A stretch of 49,709 nucleotides of DNA from an uncultured Anaerostipes sp. (GCA_900756035.1 CAAEIR010000182.1:1-49709); one strand, 5' to 3'; shown: positions 1 through 8,082, numbered from the stretch's first letter. Notes: generated from the letters alone by a model not told the origin. A program made the numbers and translations.

Positions 1-36
1 CATCGGGTCAAGGGTGAAACGCCTTGCCCAGGGAAA

Positions 37-108
37 GTTGATGCCTGCGTCAACTTGTACTGGGTATTACCTGACGCAAAACTTCGCAGGTCTGGCGGCT
101 TTGCCGCC
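37..108. other. hairpin-bearing region upstream of relaxase; possible oriT
   Basis: Two dyads sit just upstream of the relaxase start. One is an imperfect palindrome at 37-54 (GTTGATGC facing GCGTCAAC with one G-T wobble). The other is a perfect hairpin at 94-108 (GGCGGC, TTT, GCCGCC). Transfer origins of mobilizable elements commonly lie next to the relaxase gene and contain inverted repeats. Assigning oriT here is inference from position and structure; no nic site was recognised. Confidence 0.25.
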
Positions 109-150
109 CTCCCCAGCCCAGAACATCTTTGCAGGAAGGAGGAAAAATGT

Positions 151-1383
151 TTGAAATTAACAAGACACAATGGACGATCTGGGAAGCATGGCACTTACAA
201 TCCCCGGCACAATGACCGTCGGTTCGATGTAGAAAATAGCGAACACATTGACGCTGAGCGTGCCAGACAAAATGTGTACTGGGACTGTTACCGGGGCTTT
301 ACCACCCACGACTTTCGGGAAAACCCAGAGCAGCCGGATTTCAGCTTTGAGGAAATTGAACGGATGTATTACTACGAGCATTATGCCGACCATGTCAATG
401 CTCAGAATGCCCGGAACGAGAAAACCCGGCACATTGAGCGCAACCGCACTGTGGATGATCTTTTGAAAAATAACAAGACCTGTCCAGAAGAAAGCATCTA
501 CCAGATCGGCACAATGGAAGAATCCGTTCTACCGGAGACTTTAGCGCTCATTGTCAGTGAATTTTATGAGGAATTTGAAAATCGTTTCGGTTCCCATATC
601 CACATTTTAGACTGGGCGCTCCATCTGGATGAAGGGACTCCGCACATCCATGAGCGCCATGTATTTGACTGTGAAAATCGGTATGGAGAGCTGTGCCCCC
701 AGCAGGAAAAGGCATTGGAGGAACTGGGTATCCCTCTCCCTAAACCGGAACAGCCAAAAGGGAAACACAATAACCGGAAACAGACTTTTGATGCAGTCTG
801 TCGGACAATATTATTTGACATTGCCAAACGGCATGGGCTGCATCTGGAACAGGAGCCGTCCTATGGTGGGCGTGAGTATCTGGAAAAGCAGGATTATATC
901 CTGATGAAGCAGAAAGAAAAACTTGCCCAGCAGGAGCAGAAGCTGGAGAAACTGACTCTGAAAATTGAGGATGTGGACAGCCTGATTGATGAGGTATCCA
1001 GCGTTGCCTATGACAAGGCGGTGGAACTGGTAACAGACGAGGTAAAGACCATGACCCATCAGGAAGATATTGAGATGATCGAGGACACCAAGGTATGGCT
1101 GCAATCCCCGGAACGAAAAGTGCCCCAAAAGGAACGGGACTATGCGGTGGCAAGGCTGGATGGAATCATTAAAAAAATCAGAAAAACCATGCAGTCCACA
1201 TTGGAAAAAGTGAAGTCCACACTGCTTCATGCGGATAAGAAGAAAGCTGTCACAGAAGAAATCAAGAGACAGGCAAAGCCTTCTATTCTGGAATCTCTGC
1301 ACCGGGGAATGGAGGAACAGAGAAAAAGGGACAGCGAAAGGCAAACACAGAAAAAGCAGAAAAAACAGGATATGGAATTGTGA
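151..1383 (+). CDS. MobV/Pre-type relaxase (plasmid mobilization protein)
   Basis: This is a relaxase of about 410 residues that would nick oriT and pilot single-stranded DNA during mobilization. The N-terminus has the MobV-like pattern HN-R ... HND ... HID (residues 5-33). Motif III, HLDEGTPHIH, lies at residues 158-167 and matches the metal-binding HxDExTPHxH signature. The C-terminal third is charged and predicted coiled-coil. I choose TTG at 151 as the start because GGAAGGAGG at 134-142 is well spaced and the family's LTRHNG start follows directly. The ATG at 147 is out of frame, and the upstream in-frame extension reads through the hairpin region. Primase and VapE-like genes follow on the same strand, as in integrative mobilizable elements. 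Confidence 0.85.
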   Translation: MKLTRHNGRSGKHGTYNPRHNDRRFDVENSEHIDAERARQNVYWDCYRGFTTHDFRENPEQPDFSFEEIERMYYYEHYADHVNAQNARNEKTRHIERNRTVDDLLKNNKTCPEESIYQIGTMEESVLPETLALIVSEFYEEFENRFGSHIHILDWALHLDEGTPHIHERHVFDCENRYGELCPQQEKALEELGIPLPKPEQPKGKHNNRKQTFDAVCRTILFDIAKRHGLHLEQEPSYGGREYLEKQDYILMKQKEKLAQQEQKLEKLTLKIEDVDSLIDEVSSVAYDKAVELVTDEVKTMTHQEDIEMIEDTKVWLQSPERKVPQKERDYAVARLDGIIKKIRKTMQSTLEKVKSTLLHADKKKAVTEEIKRQAKPSILESLHRGMEEQRKRDSERQTQKKQKKQDMEL

Positions 1384-1398
1384 GGCATCTGATTTTCT

Positions 1399-2085
1399 AT
1401 GGAAACCGGATGCCTTTTGCATTGTTTGGAGGTGGAAGAAACGAATGTATTTGAAGCAGTAAAACAGTCTGTTACCACAAGGCAGGCTGCTTTGATTTAT
1501 GGAATTTCAGTAGGACGCAACGGGATGGCTTGTTGCCCGTTTCACGATGACAGGCATCCCAGCATGAAGGTGGACAGACGGTTCCATTGTTTTGCCTGTC
1601 AGGCAGATGGAGATGTGATTGATTTCACTTCCCGTCTTTTTGGACTAAGCAGTAAAGAAGCTGCCTTAAAGCTGGCAGAGGACTTCTCAATCAGCTTTGA
1701 CCGCAAAGGCCACGATCCGCCACAAAAGAGAGTAATCAAAAGAAAAATCAGCGAGGAAATGCGATACCGGCAGGCAGAGCAGAAATGCTTTCGGGTGCTG
1801 TGCGACTACCTGCGTTTGCTGGAACGATGGAAAGAAGAATATGCGCCCAAACAACCGGAGGATGACTGGAATCCTTTGTTTGTGGAGGCTCTGCACAGGC
1901 AGCCATATATCGAATATCTGTTGGATCTTCTTCTGTCTGACAGCATAGAAGAACGAGCTTTTGTAGTTGCTGAGTATGGAAAAGAGGTGAGGAAAATTGA
2001 ACAGCGAATATCAGAGTTTATCGCCAGCCACCCAGCAGGCTGTGATGAGCGTAGCCGAAGCCATAGCGCCGGAACAGAGCGTTGA
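1399..2085 (+). CDS. CHC2 zinc-finger DNA primase-like protein
   Basis: A 228-residue protein with a primase-type zinc-binding module near the N-terminus. The likely ligands are Cys46, His49, Cys64 and Cys67 (CPFH, then HCFAC), followed by the typical DGDVIDF segment. The TOPRIM catalytic core of a full DnaG is absent, so this is probably an element-encoded accessory primase that works with the downstream ATPase in replicating the excised element. The start is uncertain: ATG at 1399 has a weak GAGG at 1383-1386, while in-frame GTG at 1432 overlaps a GGAGG and has no spacer. The 3' end overlaps the next gene by 89 bases, indicating translational coupling. Confidence 0.8.
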   Translation: METGCLLHCLEVEETNVFEAVKQSVTTRQAALIYGISVGRNGMACCPFHDDRHPSMKVDRRFHCFACQADGDVIDFTSRLFGLSSKEAALKLAEDFSISFDRKGHDPPQKRVIKRKISEEMRYRQAEQKCFRVLCDYLRLLERWKEEYAPKQPEDDWNPLFVEALHRQPYIEYLLDLLLSDSIEERAFVVAEYGKEVRKIEQRISEFIASHPAGCDERSRSHSAGTER

Positions 2086-3403
2086 TGAGGTGCGGCAGAG
2101 CCTTTCTGTTACCGACAAGGGAAAAACAGCCAACACCATCGACAACTGCCGGATTGTGTTCTGCTGCGATCCACTCCTGCGGGATGCCATCCGGCTTAAT
2201 CTCCTGACAGACCGGGTAGACATTGTACAGGACTTGGGCTGGCGCAGGAATACCAGCGCTCTGACGGATACTGATGTGAAATATCTTCTCCTCTATTTTG
2301 AGAGAAACTATGAGCTGACCAGTGAGAAAAAGATCACGGCTGCCCTTTCTATCGTAGCAAACGAAAATTGTTACCACCCAATTCAAGATGTGCTGAACAG
2401 CCTTGTCTGGGACGGTACACCACGCATCCGATCCTGTCTGCACCATTTTCTTGGTGCTGATGAAAGTGACTATGTGGAAGAAATGCTGAAACATTTCCTG
2501 CTGGGGGCTATACGCCGGGTATTCCGTCCCGGTTCCAAATATGAGGAAATGCTTTGTTTGGTGGGCGGTCAGGGTGCCGGGAAGTCCACTTTCTTCCGAC
2601 TGCTGGCGATCCGGGACGAATGGTTCTCTGATGACCTGAAGAAGTTGGATGACGACCGGGTATTCCAAAAGCTGCAAGGTCACTGGATCATTGAGATGTC
2701 AGAGATGCTTGCCACCAGCAGCGCAAAGAGCATTGAAGAAATCCGTTCCTTTATTAGCCGACAAAAGGAAACCTACCGGACACCTTATGAATCTCAGCCT
2801 AAAGACCGGCTTCGGCAGTGTGTGTTCGGTGGTTCCTCGAATACGCTGGACTTTCTGCCGCTGGATCGAGCCGGGAACCGGCGCTTTCTCCCAATCATGA
2901 TTTACCCGGAGAATGCAGAGGTTCACATTTTGGAGGACGAGGACGCTTCCAGAGCGTATCTGTTGCAGGTATGGGCAGAAGCTATGAGCATTTACCACAG
3001 CGGCAAATATTCCATGAAATTCAGCAAGTCCATCCAGCGTCAACTGGTGGAGGTGCAGAAAGACTTCATGCCGGAGGACACCGAAGCCGGACAGATACAG
3101 GGATTTCTGGAACACTACACCGGAAACATGGTCTGCTCAAAACAGCTGTTCAAGGAGGCGCTGGGACATACCTTTGATGAGCCGAAGCGGTGGCAGCTCC
3201 ACAATATCAATGAGATCATGAACACGGTCGTGACCGGTTGGAAGCCTTTTTCCAATCCCCGGATGTTTGCCGGATATGGCAGACAAAAGGGCTGGGAACG
3301 GGACACTTCCGGCAACGAACTACCCAGCAACGAAGGTGGATTTGTAGAACTGAGTGAAGAAGAATGCCGTCAGCTGGAACTTCCGCAGGAGTGGATCGCC
3401 TGA
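1997..3403 (+). CDS. VapE-domain protein (virulence-associated E family ATPase)
   Basis: A 468-residue protein with a P-loop, GGQGAGKST at residues 190-198, followed by conserved blocks of the VapE family (WFSDDL, HWIIEMSEM, the SRQKETYR region, NRRFLPI). VapE proteins are SF3-helicase-like ATPases found in phages and integrative elements, usually beside a primase. Here the protein would act in replication of the excised element. Translation probably begins at TTG 1997, preceded by the purine-rich GAGGTGAGG. The gene overlaps the primase gene, so the two are likely co-translated. Length is typical of the shorter, primase-separate members of the family. Confidence 0.88.
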   Translation: MNSEYQSLSPATQQAVMSVAEAIAPEQSVDEVRQSLSVTDKGKTANTIDNCRIVFCCDPLLRDAIRLNLLTDRVDIVQDLGWRRNTSALTDTDVKYLLLYFERNYELTSEKKITAALSIVANENCYHPIQDVLNSLVWDGTPRIRSCLHHFLGADESDYVEEMLKHFLLGAIRRVFRPGSKYEEMLCLVGGQGAGKSTFFRLLAIRDEWFSDDLKKLDDDRVFQKLQGHWIIEMSEMLATSSAKSIEEIRSFISRQKETYRTPYESQPKDRLRQCVFGGSSNTLDFLPLDRAGNRRFLPIMIYPENAEVHILEDEDASRAYLLQVWAEAMSIYHSGKYSMKFSKSIQRQLVEVQKDFMPEDTEAGQIQGFLEHYTGNMVCSKQLFKEALGHTFDEPKRWQLHNINEIMNTVVTGWKPFSNPRMFAGYGRQKGWERDTSGNELPSNEGGFVELSEEECRQLELPQEWIA

Positions 3404-3415
3404 CAAGGACGGTCT

Positions 3416-3630
3416 GTTGCCGGGATGGTTGCCGGTTGGTTGCCGGGTTCGTTGCTGATAAATTTATGGTTTTGATATAGAAAAAGCCCGCAAGTAAAGG
3501 CTTTTTATGATCTATCTATGTTTTCGGCAACGAAAGCAACGAGATTTTATAAGAAAATTTGAAAAGTAAGAAATCAGGGTCAGACGACAGTTTACAGGTT
3601 TTTTGATGTCCGTTGCCGGACTTCGTTGCC
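3416..3630. repeat. cluster of GTTGC(C/T) repeats, iteron-like
   Basis: GTTGCC cores begin at 3416, 3428 and 3439, and a GTTGCT at 3451, giving four direct copies spaced 12, 11 and 12 bases, close to one helical turn. Two inverted copies follow at 3526-3531 and 3535-3540, then two more direct copies at 3612 and 3625. The cluster fills the gap between the replication genes and the recombinase module. Phased repeats next to a primase/helicase pair suggest a replication origin or a protein-binding control region. This is inference. Confidence 0.5.
3481..3509 (+). terminator. intrinsic terminator after the VapE gene
   Basis: AAAAAGCC at 3481-3488 pairs with GGCTTTTT at 3499-3506 across a 10-base loop, and the 3' arm supplies the U tract. 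It lies 78 bases after the VapE stop codon, inside the GTTGC repeat cluster. Confidence 0.6.
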
Positions 3631-3669
3631 GCAGCCACCGTCTGATCCCCTATTCTATGGAGGTAGCCT

Positions 3670-3837
3670 ATGGAGAAAAACAAGAAGCAGAATAAAAAAG
3701 TCCAGTTTGTAGTGGTTCGTGAGTTTTCTGGGGACAAAACCATGCGAGAAGCCTTTGAGCAGCTGATCGAGCGTCAGACCTGCGAACACTTCGAGGAATG
3801 GTTGGAGCATCGGGAAATGGCACAGAAAGCGGCGTAA
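3670..3837 (+). CDS. small element-encoded protein, function unknown
   Basis: A 55-residue ORF with ATG at 3670, six bases after a GGAGG (3659-3663), ending at TAA 3835-3837. The product is rich in Lys, Glu and Gln: a basic N-terminus (MEKNKKQNKK), a short beta-like VQFVVV segment, then a predicted helix. It sits immediately upstream of the large serine recombinase. That placement suggests a role in regulating or assisting excision, but no family function is recognised. Confidence 0.65.
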   Translation: MEKNKKQNKKVQFVVVREFSGDKTMREAFEQLIERQTCEHFEEWLEHREMAQKAA

Positions 3838-3842
3838 AGCAG

Positions 3843-3892
3843 TTGAATCATGGACAGGGACATGGTATTATAATGGTATCGTGTCCCTGTTC
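3843..3892 (+). promoter_or_regulatory. putative recombinase promoter within a long dyad
   Basis: TTGAAT (3843-3848) and TATTAT (3866-3871) are separated by 17 bases. A dyad brackets the -10 region: ACAGGGACA at 3854-3862 pairs with TGTCCCTGT at 3882-3890, extendable by a few bases on both sides. It ends 16 bases before the recombinase ATG. It could be an operator for autoregulation, or an mRNA hairpin limiting recombinase translation. Confidence 0.45.
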
Positions 3893-3908
3893 ATAGAAGG
3901 AGAACACT

Positions 3909-5561
3909 ATGAGCAGGAAAAAACAAGTTAATCAGAAAATCACGGCTCTTTATTGTCGTATCTCTCTGGAGGATGGCGGCGATAATGAGAGCATGAGCAT
4001 CAGCAACCAGAAACTTATGCTCCGGGACTTTGCCGAAAAAAACGGAATGTTCCAGTATGAGTATTATGTGGATGACGGTTATACAGGCCGAAATTTCAAC
4101 CGCCCTTCTTTTCAGCGCATGATTGCCGATATTGAGGCGGGAAAGATCGGCTGCGTTATCACCAAAGACCTGTCCAGACTGGGCAGGAATTATATCGAAG
4201 CTGGCAGCTATATCGAAATCTTTTTCCCAAAACACAATGTACGCTATATTGCCATTATAGACGGAGTGGACAGCCTGACCCGTCAGGAAATGGACATTAC
4301 GCCGTTTAAGAATATCCTGAACGATATGTACAGCCGGGATATTTCCAAAAAGGTGCTGGCAGGGCGTATGACCCGTTCCCGGCAGGGGAAGTTTTGTGGT
4401 GGGCAGCCGCCCCTCGGTTTGATGCGTGACCCGGAGGATAAGGGACATTTGATCCGTGACCCTGAGACAGCACCGGTAATCCGAAAAATCTATGATATGG
4501 CGCTGGATGGCTGGGGATGTATGCGGATTGCAAAGCAGCTCATGGATGATAAAGTCCCGATCACCAGAGTAAAAAGCAACACAGAATGTGATGTAAATTA
4601 CTATTCATGGGGAAGTGCAAGAATCAGCCATATCCTACGGAATCCCTTTTATAAGGGCGCACATCTGGTCTGCCGGACACATCAGAAAGGGATTCGTTCC
4701 AACACCTATGACATTATCCCTCGTGAGGACTGGGAAATTATCGAGGATTGCCATGAAGCAATCATCTCCCCGGAAGAATGGGAGCAGGTGCAGGAAATCA
4801 TTGACCGCAGACCAACCATTATGAAGGGCAACTCCTGCCCCTTTTATAACCTGTTCCACGGTATCATTTATTGTGCGACTTGCGGAAAGTCCATGCAGGT
4901 GCGGTATGAAAAGGTTGGCAGAACTGGAAAGAACCGTTTTACCGGCGAACAGCGGGAACCGATTGATAAGGCGTATTATATCTGCCAGACCTACAACAGG
5001 CTGGGCAAGAACGCCTGTACCAGCCACAAGATCGAAGCCAGAGATTTATACAACCTTGTGCTGAAAGATATTCAGGAACTGGCAAAGACTGCGCTCAAAG
5101 ATGCCGATGCTTTTTATCAGCGGCTGAGTAGCCGGATGGAGCGCCGGTATCTTCTGGATGCCTCCCAGACACAGAAGGAATGTCAACGACTGGAAAGCAG
5201 GAATCGTGAAATTGATGAGATGTTCCTGAGCCTATATACCGATAAGGCAAAAGGAATCCTGACTGAGCAGCGTTTTATGAAGCTGACAGCAACACTGGAA
5301 CAAGAGCAGGAAGCCAACCAGAAGCGCCTGCAAGACCTACTGTTGATGATGCGCCACTCTGACGAACAGGAAAATGAAGTCCGCACCTTCATCAAAGAAA
5401 TCCGGTGCTATGCAGCCATTGAAGAACTGGATGAAGCGGTGCTGAACCGGCTCATCGGCAAAATTCTGGTGGGAGAAGTCAAAAAGATTGATGGACAGAA
5501 AGTACAGGAAGTCAGAATCGTTTATAACTTTGTCGGGGAAATCCCGAAAATGACAGCATAA
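3909..5561 (+). CDS. large serine recombinase (element integrase)
   Basis: A 550-residue recombinase that would integrate and excise the element. The resolvase-type N-terminal domain carries the predicted nucleophile Ser19 in YCRIS and the family blocks NQK, VDDGYTGRNFNRP and DLSRLGRNY. A recombinase domain follows (about residues 165-300). Next comes a zinc ribbon with Cys322, Cys325, Cys359 and Cys370, then a coiled-coil-prone segment of about residues 380-500. This architecture matches the TndX/TnpX-like large serine recombinases of clostridial transposons. The start ATG has AGAAGGAGA upstream. As the last gene of the module, it places the element's right end shortly downstream, between about 5562 and 5700. 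Confidence 0.93.
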   Translation: MSRKKQVNQKITALYCRISLEDGGDNESMSISNQKLMLRDFAEKNGMFQYEYYVDDGYTGRNFNRPSFQRMIADIEAGKIGCVITKDLSRLGRNYIEAGSYIEIFFPKHNVRYIAIIDGVDSLTRQEMDITPFKNILNDMYSRDISKKVLAGRMTRSRQGKFCGGQPPLGLMRDPEDKGHLIRDPETAPVIRKIYDMALDGWGCMRIAKQLMDDKVPITRVKSNTECDVNYYSWGSARISHILRNPFYKGAHLVCRTHQKGIRSNTYDIIPREDWEIIEDCHEAIISPEEWEQVQEIIDRRPTIMKGNSCPFYNLFHGIIYCATCGKSMQVRYEKVGRTGKNRFTGEQREPIDKAYYICQTYNRLGKNACTSHKIEARDLYNLVLKDIQELAKTALKDADAFYQRLSSRMERRYLLDASQTQKECQRLESRNREIDEMFLSLYTDKAKGILTEQRFMKLTATLEQEQEANQKRLQDLLLMMRHSDEQENEVRTFIKEIRCYAAIEELDEAVLNRLIGKILVGEVKKIDGQKVQEVRIVYNFVGEIPKMTA

Positions 5562-5570
5562 TTAAGAAAA

Positions 5571-5601
5571 CCCCTATCTCTCTATCAATGAGAGATAGGG
5601 G
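5571..5601. terminator. perfect 11-bp hairpin at the element's right edge
   Basis: CCCCTATCTCT (5571-5581) pairs perfectly with AGAGATAGGGG (5591-5601) around a 9-base loop, 9 bases after the recombinase stop. There is no U run on the plus strand. Read on the minus strand the stem is followed by TTTTCTTAATT, so it could terminate minus-strand transcription. It may also help mark the element boundary. Confidence 0.5.
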
Positions 5602-5662
5602 GTTATCAAGTTTTACATAAGATTACATTACCAGTGAGCATACAATGAGCAGATGTTTTTTA

Positions 5663-5697
5663 TTGCCTTTCAAGTATAGATACGTTAAAATATACTT
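5663..5697 (+). promoter_or_regulatory. LysR gene promoter with LysR-type dyad
   Basis: TTGCCT (5663-5668) and TAAAAT (5686-5691) are 17 bases apart, about 40 bases before the GTG start. AAGTATA (5672-5678) and TATACTT (5691-5697) form a perfect 7-bp inverted repeat with a 12-base spacer across the -10. LysR proteins typically bind such AT-rich T-N11-A dyads, so this is a plausible autoregulatory site. Confidence 0.45.
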
Positions 5698-5729
5698 ATT
5701 AAGCATGATGAATTTAGGAGGTACCTTTC

Positions 5730-6620
5730 GTGGAAATCAGGGTTCTTCGTTATTTCTTGACCGTAGTAAGGGAAGAAAGCATTACAAAAGCCTCAGAAGT
5801 TTTACATATCACGCAGCCGACACTTTCCCGTCAGCTTGCACAGATGGAGGAAGATATTGGTGTAAAGCTGTTTGATAGAGGAACACGGAAAATTAAATTG
5901 ACAAATGAAGGGATACTTCTTCGTCGTCGTGCGGAAGAAATTTTGCAGCTTGTAGATAAGACAGAAAAAGAATTAGTGGAGCAAGAGGAACAGGTAGAAG
6001 GTAAAATTTCCATTGGGTGTGGAGAAATTGCAGCTGTACAACTTCTTCCTAAAATAATTGAGTCCTTTCGTCAGAAATATCCCCGTGTTACTTTTGACAT
6101 TTTTACAGCCACAGCAGATTTGGTAAAGGAACAAATGGAGAAGGGGCTACTGGATATTGGTTTGCTTCTTGAGCCGATTGATATGGAAAAATATGAATTT
6201 ATTCGCTTGAATATAAGGGAAAAATGGGTGGTTCTGATGAGATCGGATGATTCACTCTCCAAGAAAGAAACGGTAACAGCAAAAGATTTGTCTGTACTGC
6301 CCTTGATTCTTCCAAGGCGTATGAATGTGCAGAGTGAGTTGGCAAGTTGGTTTGGCAACTACTATGAGAAACTGAATATTGTTTTTACCAGCAATTTAAG
6401 TACGAACAGTGCAATTATGGTGAATGGAGGCTTGGCATATTCATTGGTGATTGAAGGGGCTGTACCCTTCTGGGATCAATCAAAGGTTACATTCAGACCG
6501 CTTGATCCGCCACTTACAGCAACAAGTGTATTAGCATGGAAACGTGGTCAGCCGTTTAGCTTAGCAACCACAAAATTCATCAAACATATTCAATGCTTTT
6601 TAGGCATTGATAAGCCATAA
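5730..6620 (+). CDS. LysR-family transcriptional regulator
   Basis: A 296-residue protein of normal LysR length. The N-terminal winged helix-turn-helix covers about residues 1-60 (RYFLTVVREESITKAS, then ITQPTLSRQL). The C-terminal effector-binding domain begins near residue 90. GTG at 5730 is the start, preceded by AGGAGG at 5717-5722 with a 7-base spacer. It is transcribed toward the flavodoxin/oxidoreductase run that starts at 6734 and is the obvious candidate activator of it. The effector is unknown; given the neighbours, a redox-active or electrophilic compound is plausible but inferred. Confidence 0.93.
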   Translation: MEIRVLRYFLTVVREESITKASEVLHITQPTLSRQLAQMEEDIGVKLFDRGTRKIKLTNEGILLRRRAEEILQLVDKTEKELVEQEEQVEGKISIGCGEIAAVQLLPKIIESFRQKYPRVTFDIFTATADLVKEQMEKGLLDIGLLLEPIDMEKYEFIRLNIREKWVVLMRSDDSLSKKETVTAKDLSVLPLILPRRMNVQSELASWFGNYYEKLNIVFTSNLSTNSAIMVNGGLAYSLVIEGAVPFWDQSKVTFRPLDPPLTATSVLAWKRGQPFSLATTKFIKHIQCFLGIDKP

Positions 6621-6635
6621 AAACTAGGTATTTGA

Positions 6636-6715
6636 TATAATATAAGCGAAAAATTATAATGTAGGTGTAGAGATGAAGCAGGTAGTTTCAATTTCGACAC
6701 CTACATTTTTTATTT
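6636..6715 (+). terminator. intrinsic terminator or attenuator between LysR gene and operon
   Basis: AATGTAGGTGT (6658-6668) pairs perfectly with ACACCTACATT (6697-6707) around a 28-base loop, followed by a T-rich run. A TATAAT at 6636-6641 sits just upstream, and ATAAT (6637-6641) with ATTAT (6653-6657) forms an N11-spaced dyad. The hairpin may simply end the LysR transcript. If TATAAT is a -10, it could instead attenuate the downstream operon. Confidence 0.6.
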
Positions 6716-6733
6716 AGGAGGGAGAGCCATTTC

Positions 6734-6931
6734 ATGAAACCGGATTATGAGTCCCTTATAAACGCCGGATTAAGCAAAGAAGAAATCGCAAAAATCTCAG
6801 GGTGTGAAGATCAAGAAATGCAGATAAGGATGTTGCGAAAATATCGGTACAAATTGCTTGATGAGGTACATGAAAAGCAGCAGTCACTTGATGCAATCGA
6901 TTATATGATCTGTAAAATAAAAGAGCAATAA
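6734..6931 (+). CDS. small MerR-tail-like protein
   Basis: A 65-residue protein with ATG at 6734, first gene of the run that continues to 15157. The C-terminal half (about residues 32-65) is a long predicted helix with spacing like the dimerization coiled coil that ends MerR-family regulators (LRKYRYKLLDEVHEKQ, then LDAIDYMI). The N-terminal part (SKEEIAKISG) looks like a short helix, not a complete DNA-binding wing. Cysteines occur at residues 24 and 60. It could be a MerR relic, a dimerizing modulator or a small redox sensor. The function is not known, and the MerR resemblance is my pattern judgement. Confidence 0.75.
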   Translation: MKPDYESLINAGLSKEEIAKISGCEDQEMQIRMLRKYRYKLLDEVHEKQQSLDAIDYMICKIKEQ

Positions 6932-6951
6932 TGAAAGCGAGGAGGTAGTTT

Positions 6952-8067
6952 ATGAAAAAAATTTATCTATTCTGTTTGTTTTTTTCTCTGCTTTTTATGC
7001 TGACTGCTTGCAGCAGTAGCGCAGATCCATCGCAGGAGAGCAGTGGACAAACCACAAGTCCATCTTCTAAGCAAGATAGCGTTTCAGTGTCTAATGCAGT
7101 TTTAGAATCTGAAAGCACAGAAAGCGAACAATCGGCCAACAACACTTTAATCGTCTATTTCTCACGCTGGGGTAATACAGAATACCCCTCCGATGTGGAT
7201 GCTACAACTTCTGCAAGCATTGTGGTAGAGAATGATCTCCGTTACGGAACAACGGAGTATGTTGCCAATATGATAGCGGAGAATGTGGGCGGAGATCTGC
7301 ACCGGATTGAAACGGTTACTCCTTATACGGCAGATTTTGATGAATTGCGGGATGTAAACCATGATGAAATGAGTAGTAATTATTTGCCGGAGCTTAAAGA
7401 AAGCAATCTGGATATTTCCGCTTACGATACGGTATTTATTGGCTATCCCGTATGGGCAACAGATGTTCCGCAGGCAGTGCTATCTTTTTTGAAGGAGTAT
7501 GATTTAAGTGGGAAAACAGTTATCCCATTTTGTACCCATGATGGCTATGGTGAAGGTAACAGTTATCAGACTATTGCAGAAGCAAGCCATGCAGCAGTTT
7601 CTTTAGAGGGTATTGCGATTGAAGCAAAAGATGTTCCAAATGCACAGGATACCGTTTCATCATGGCTTGCAGATATAGGAATATCTAAATCTGAAGTACA
7701 AACAGGAACTCCTATCAAGATTACGGTTGGTGAAGTTAGTTTAGATGGAGTCCTATACGATACAGAACTGGCAGAAGAAATCAAAACATATTTTCCGTTG
7801 ACAATTTCCATGGTGGATTACGGTGGCAGAGAATACTATGGAGGAGTTGATTTCTATCCGGATCATTTGGAAGGAGGTCAGAAGAATTTTGAGAATGGTG
7901 ATATTACCTATTGCGAGGCACACCATAACATGGCCATTTTCTATGCACAGACAGACGACCCGATTCTTTCGGTAGATGTTATCCCTATTGGCAGAGTCAC
8001 TTCTGATCTTTCTGTATTTAACAATCTTGACAGTCAAGAGAAAGTCATCTTCTCTCTTGCAGAATAA
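6952..8067 (+). CDS. lipoprotein with flavodoxin and cyclophilin-like domains
   Basis: A 371-residue predicted exported lipoprotein. The signal peptide ends in lipobox LTAC (Cys20), followed by a Ser/Thr/Glu-rich linker to about residue 60. A flavodoxin-fold domain (flavodoxin_4-like, about residues 64-245) starts with IVYFSRWGNT and contains FIGYPVWA and VIPFCTHDGYGEG. The C-terminal 120 residues resemble the cyclophilin-like domain seen fused to such flavodoxins (GVLYDTELA, then MVDYGGREYYGG, then IFYAQTDD). An insertion (DVDATTSAS) follows the phosphate loop and recurs in the protein at 11373-12092. It probably binds FMN outside the membrane. The RBS GAGGAGG precedes the ATG. Confidence 0.88.
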   Translation: MKKIYLFCLFFSLLFMLTACSSSADPSQESSGQTTSPSSKQDSVSVSNAVLESESTESEQSANNTLIVYFSRWGNTEYPSDVDATTSASIVVENDLRYGTTEYVANMIAENVGGDLHRIETVTPYTADFDELRDVNHDEMSSNYLPELKESNLDISAYDTVFIGYPVWATDVPQAVLSFLKEYDLSGKTVIPFCTHDGYGEGNSYQTIAEASHAAVSLEGIAIEAKDVPNAQDTVSSWLADIGISKSEVQTGTPIKITVGEVSLDGVLYDTELAEEIKTYFPLTISMVDYGGREYYGGVDFYPDHLEGGQKNFENGDITYCEAHHNMAIFYAQTDDPILSVDVIPIGRVTSDLSVFNNLDSQEKVIFSLAE

Positions 8068-8082
8068 AAAACGGAGGTATTT

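Noticed and set aside
147..149. ATG 147 as the relaxase start
   Set aside because: It is out of frame with the relaxase; TTG 151 is in frame, has good RBS spacing and yields the family N-terminus.
3416..3630. CRISPR array from the GTTGCC repeats
   Set aside because: Repeat cores are only 6-8 bases, spacers are 3-5 bases or irregular, orientation changes, and no cas genes are present.
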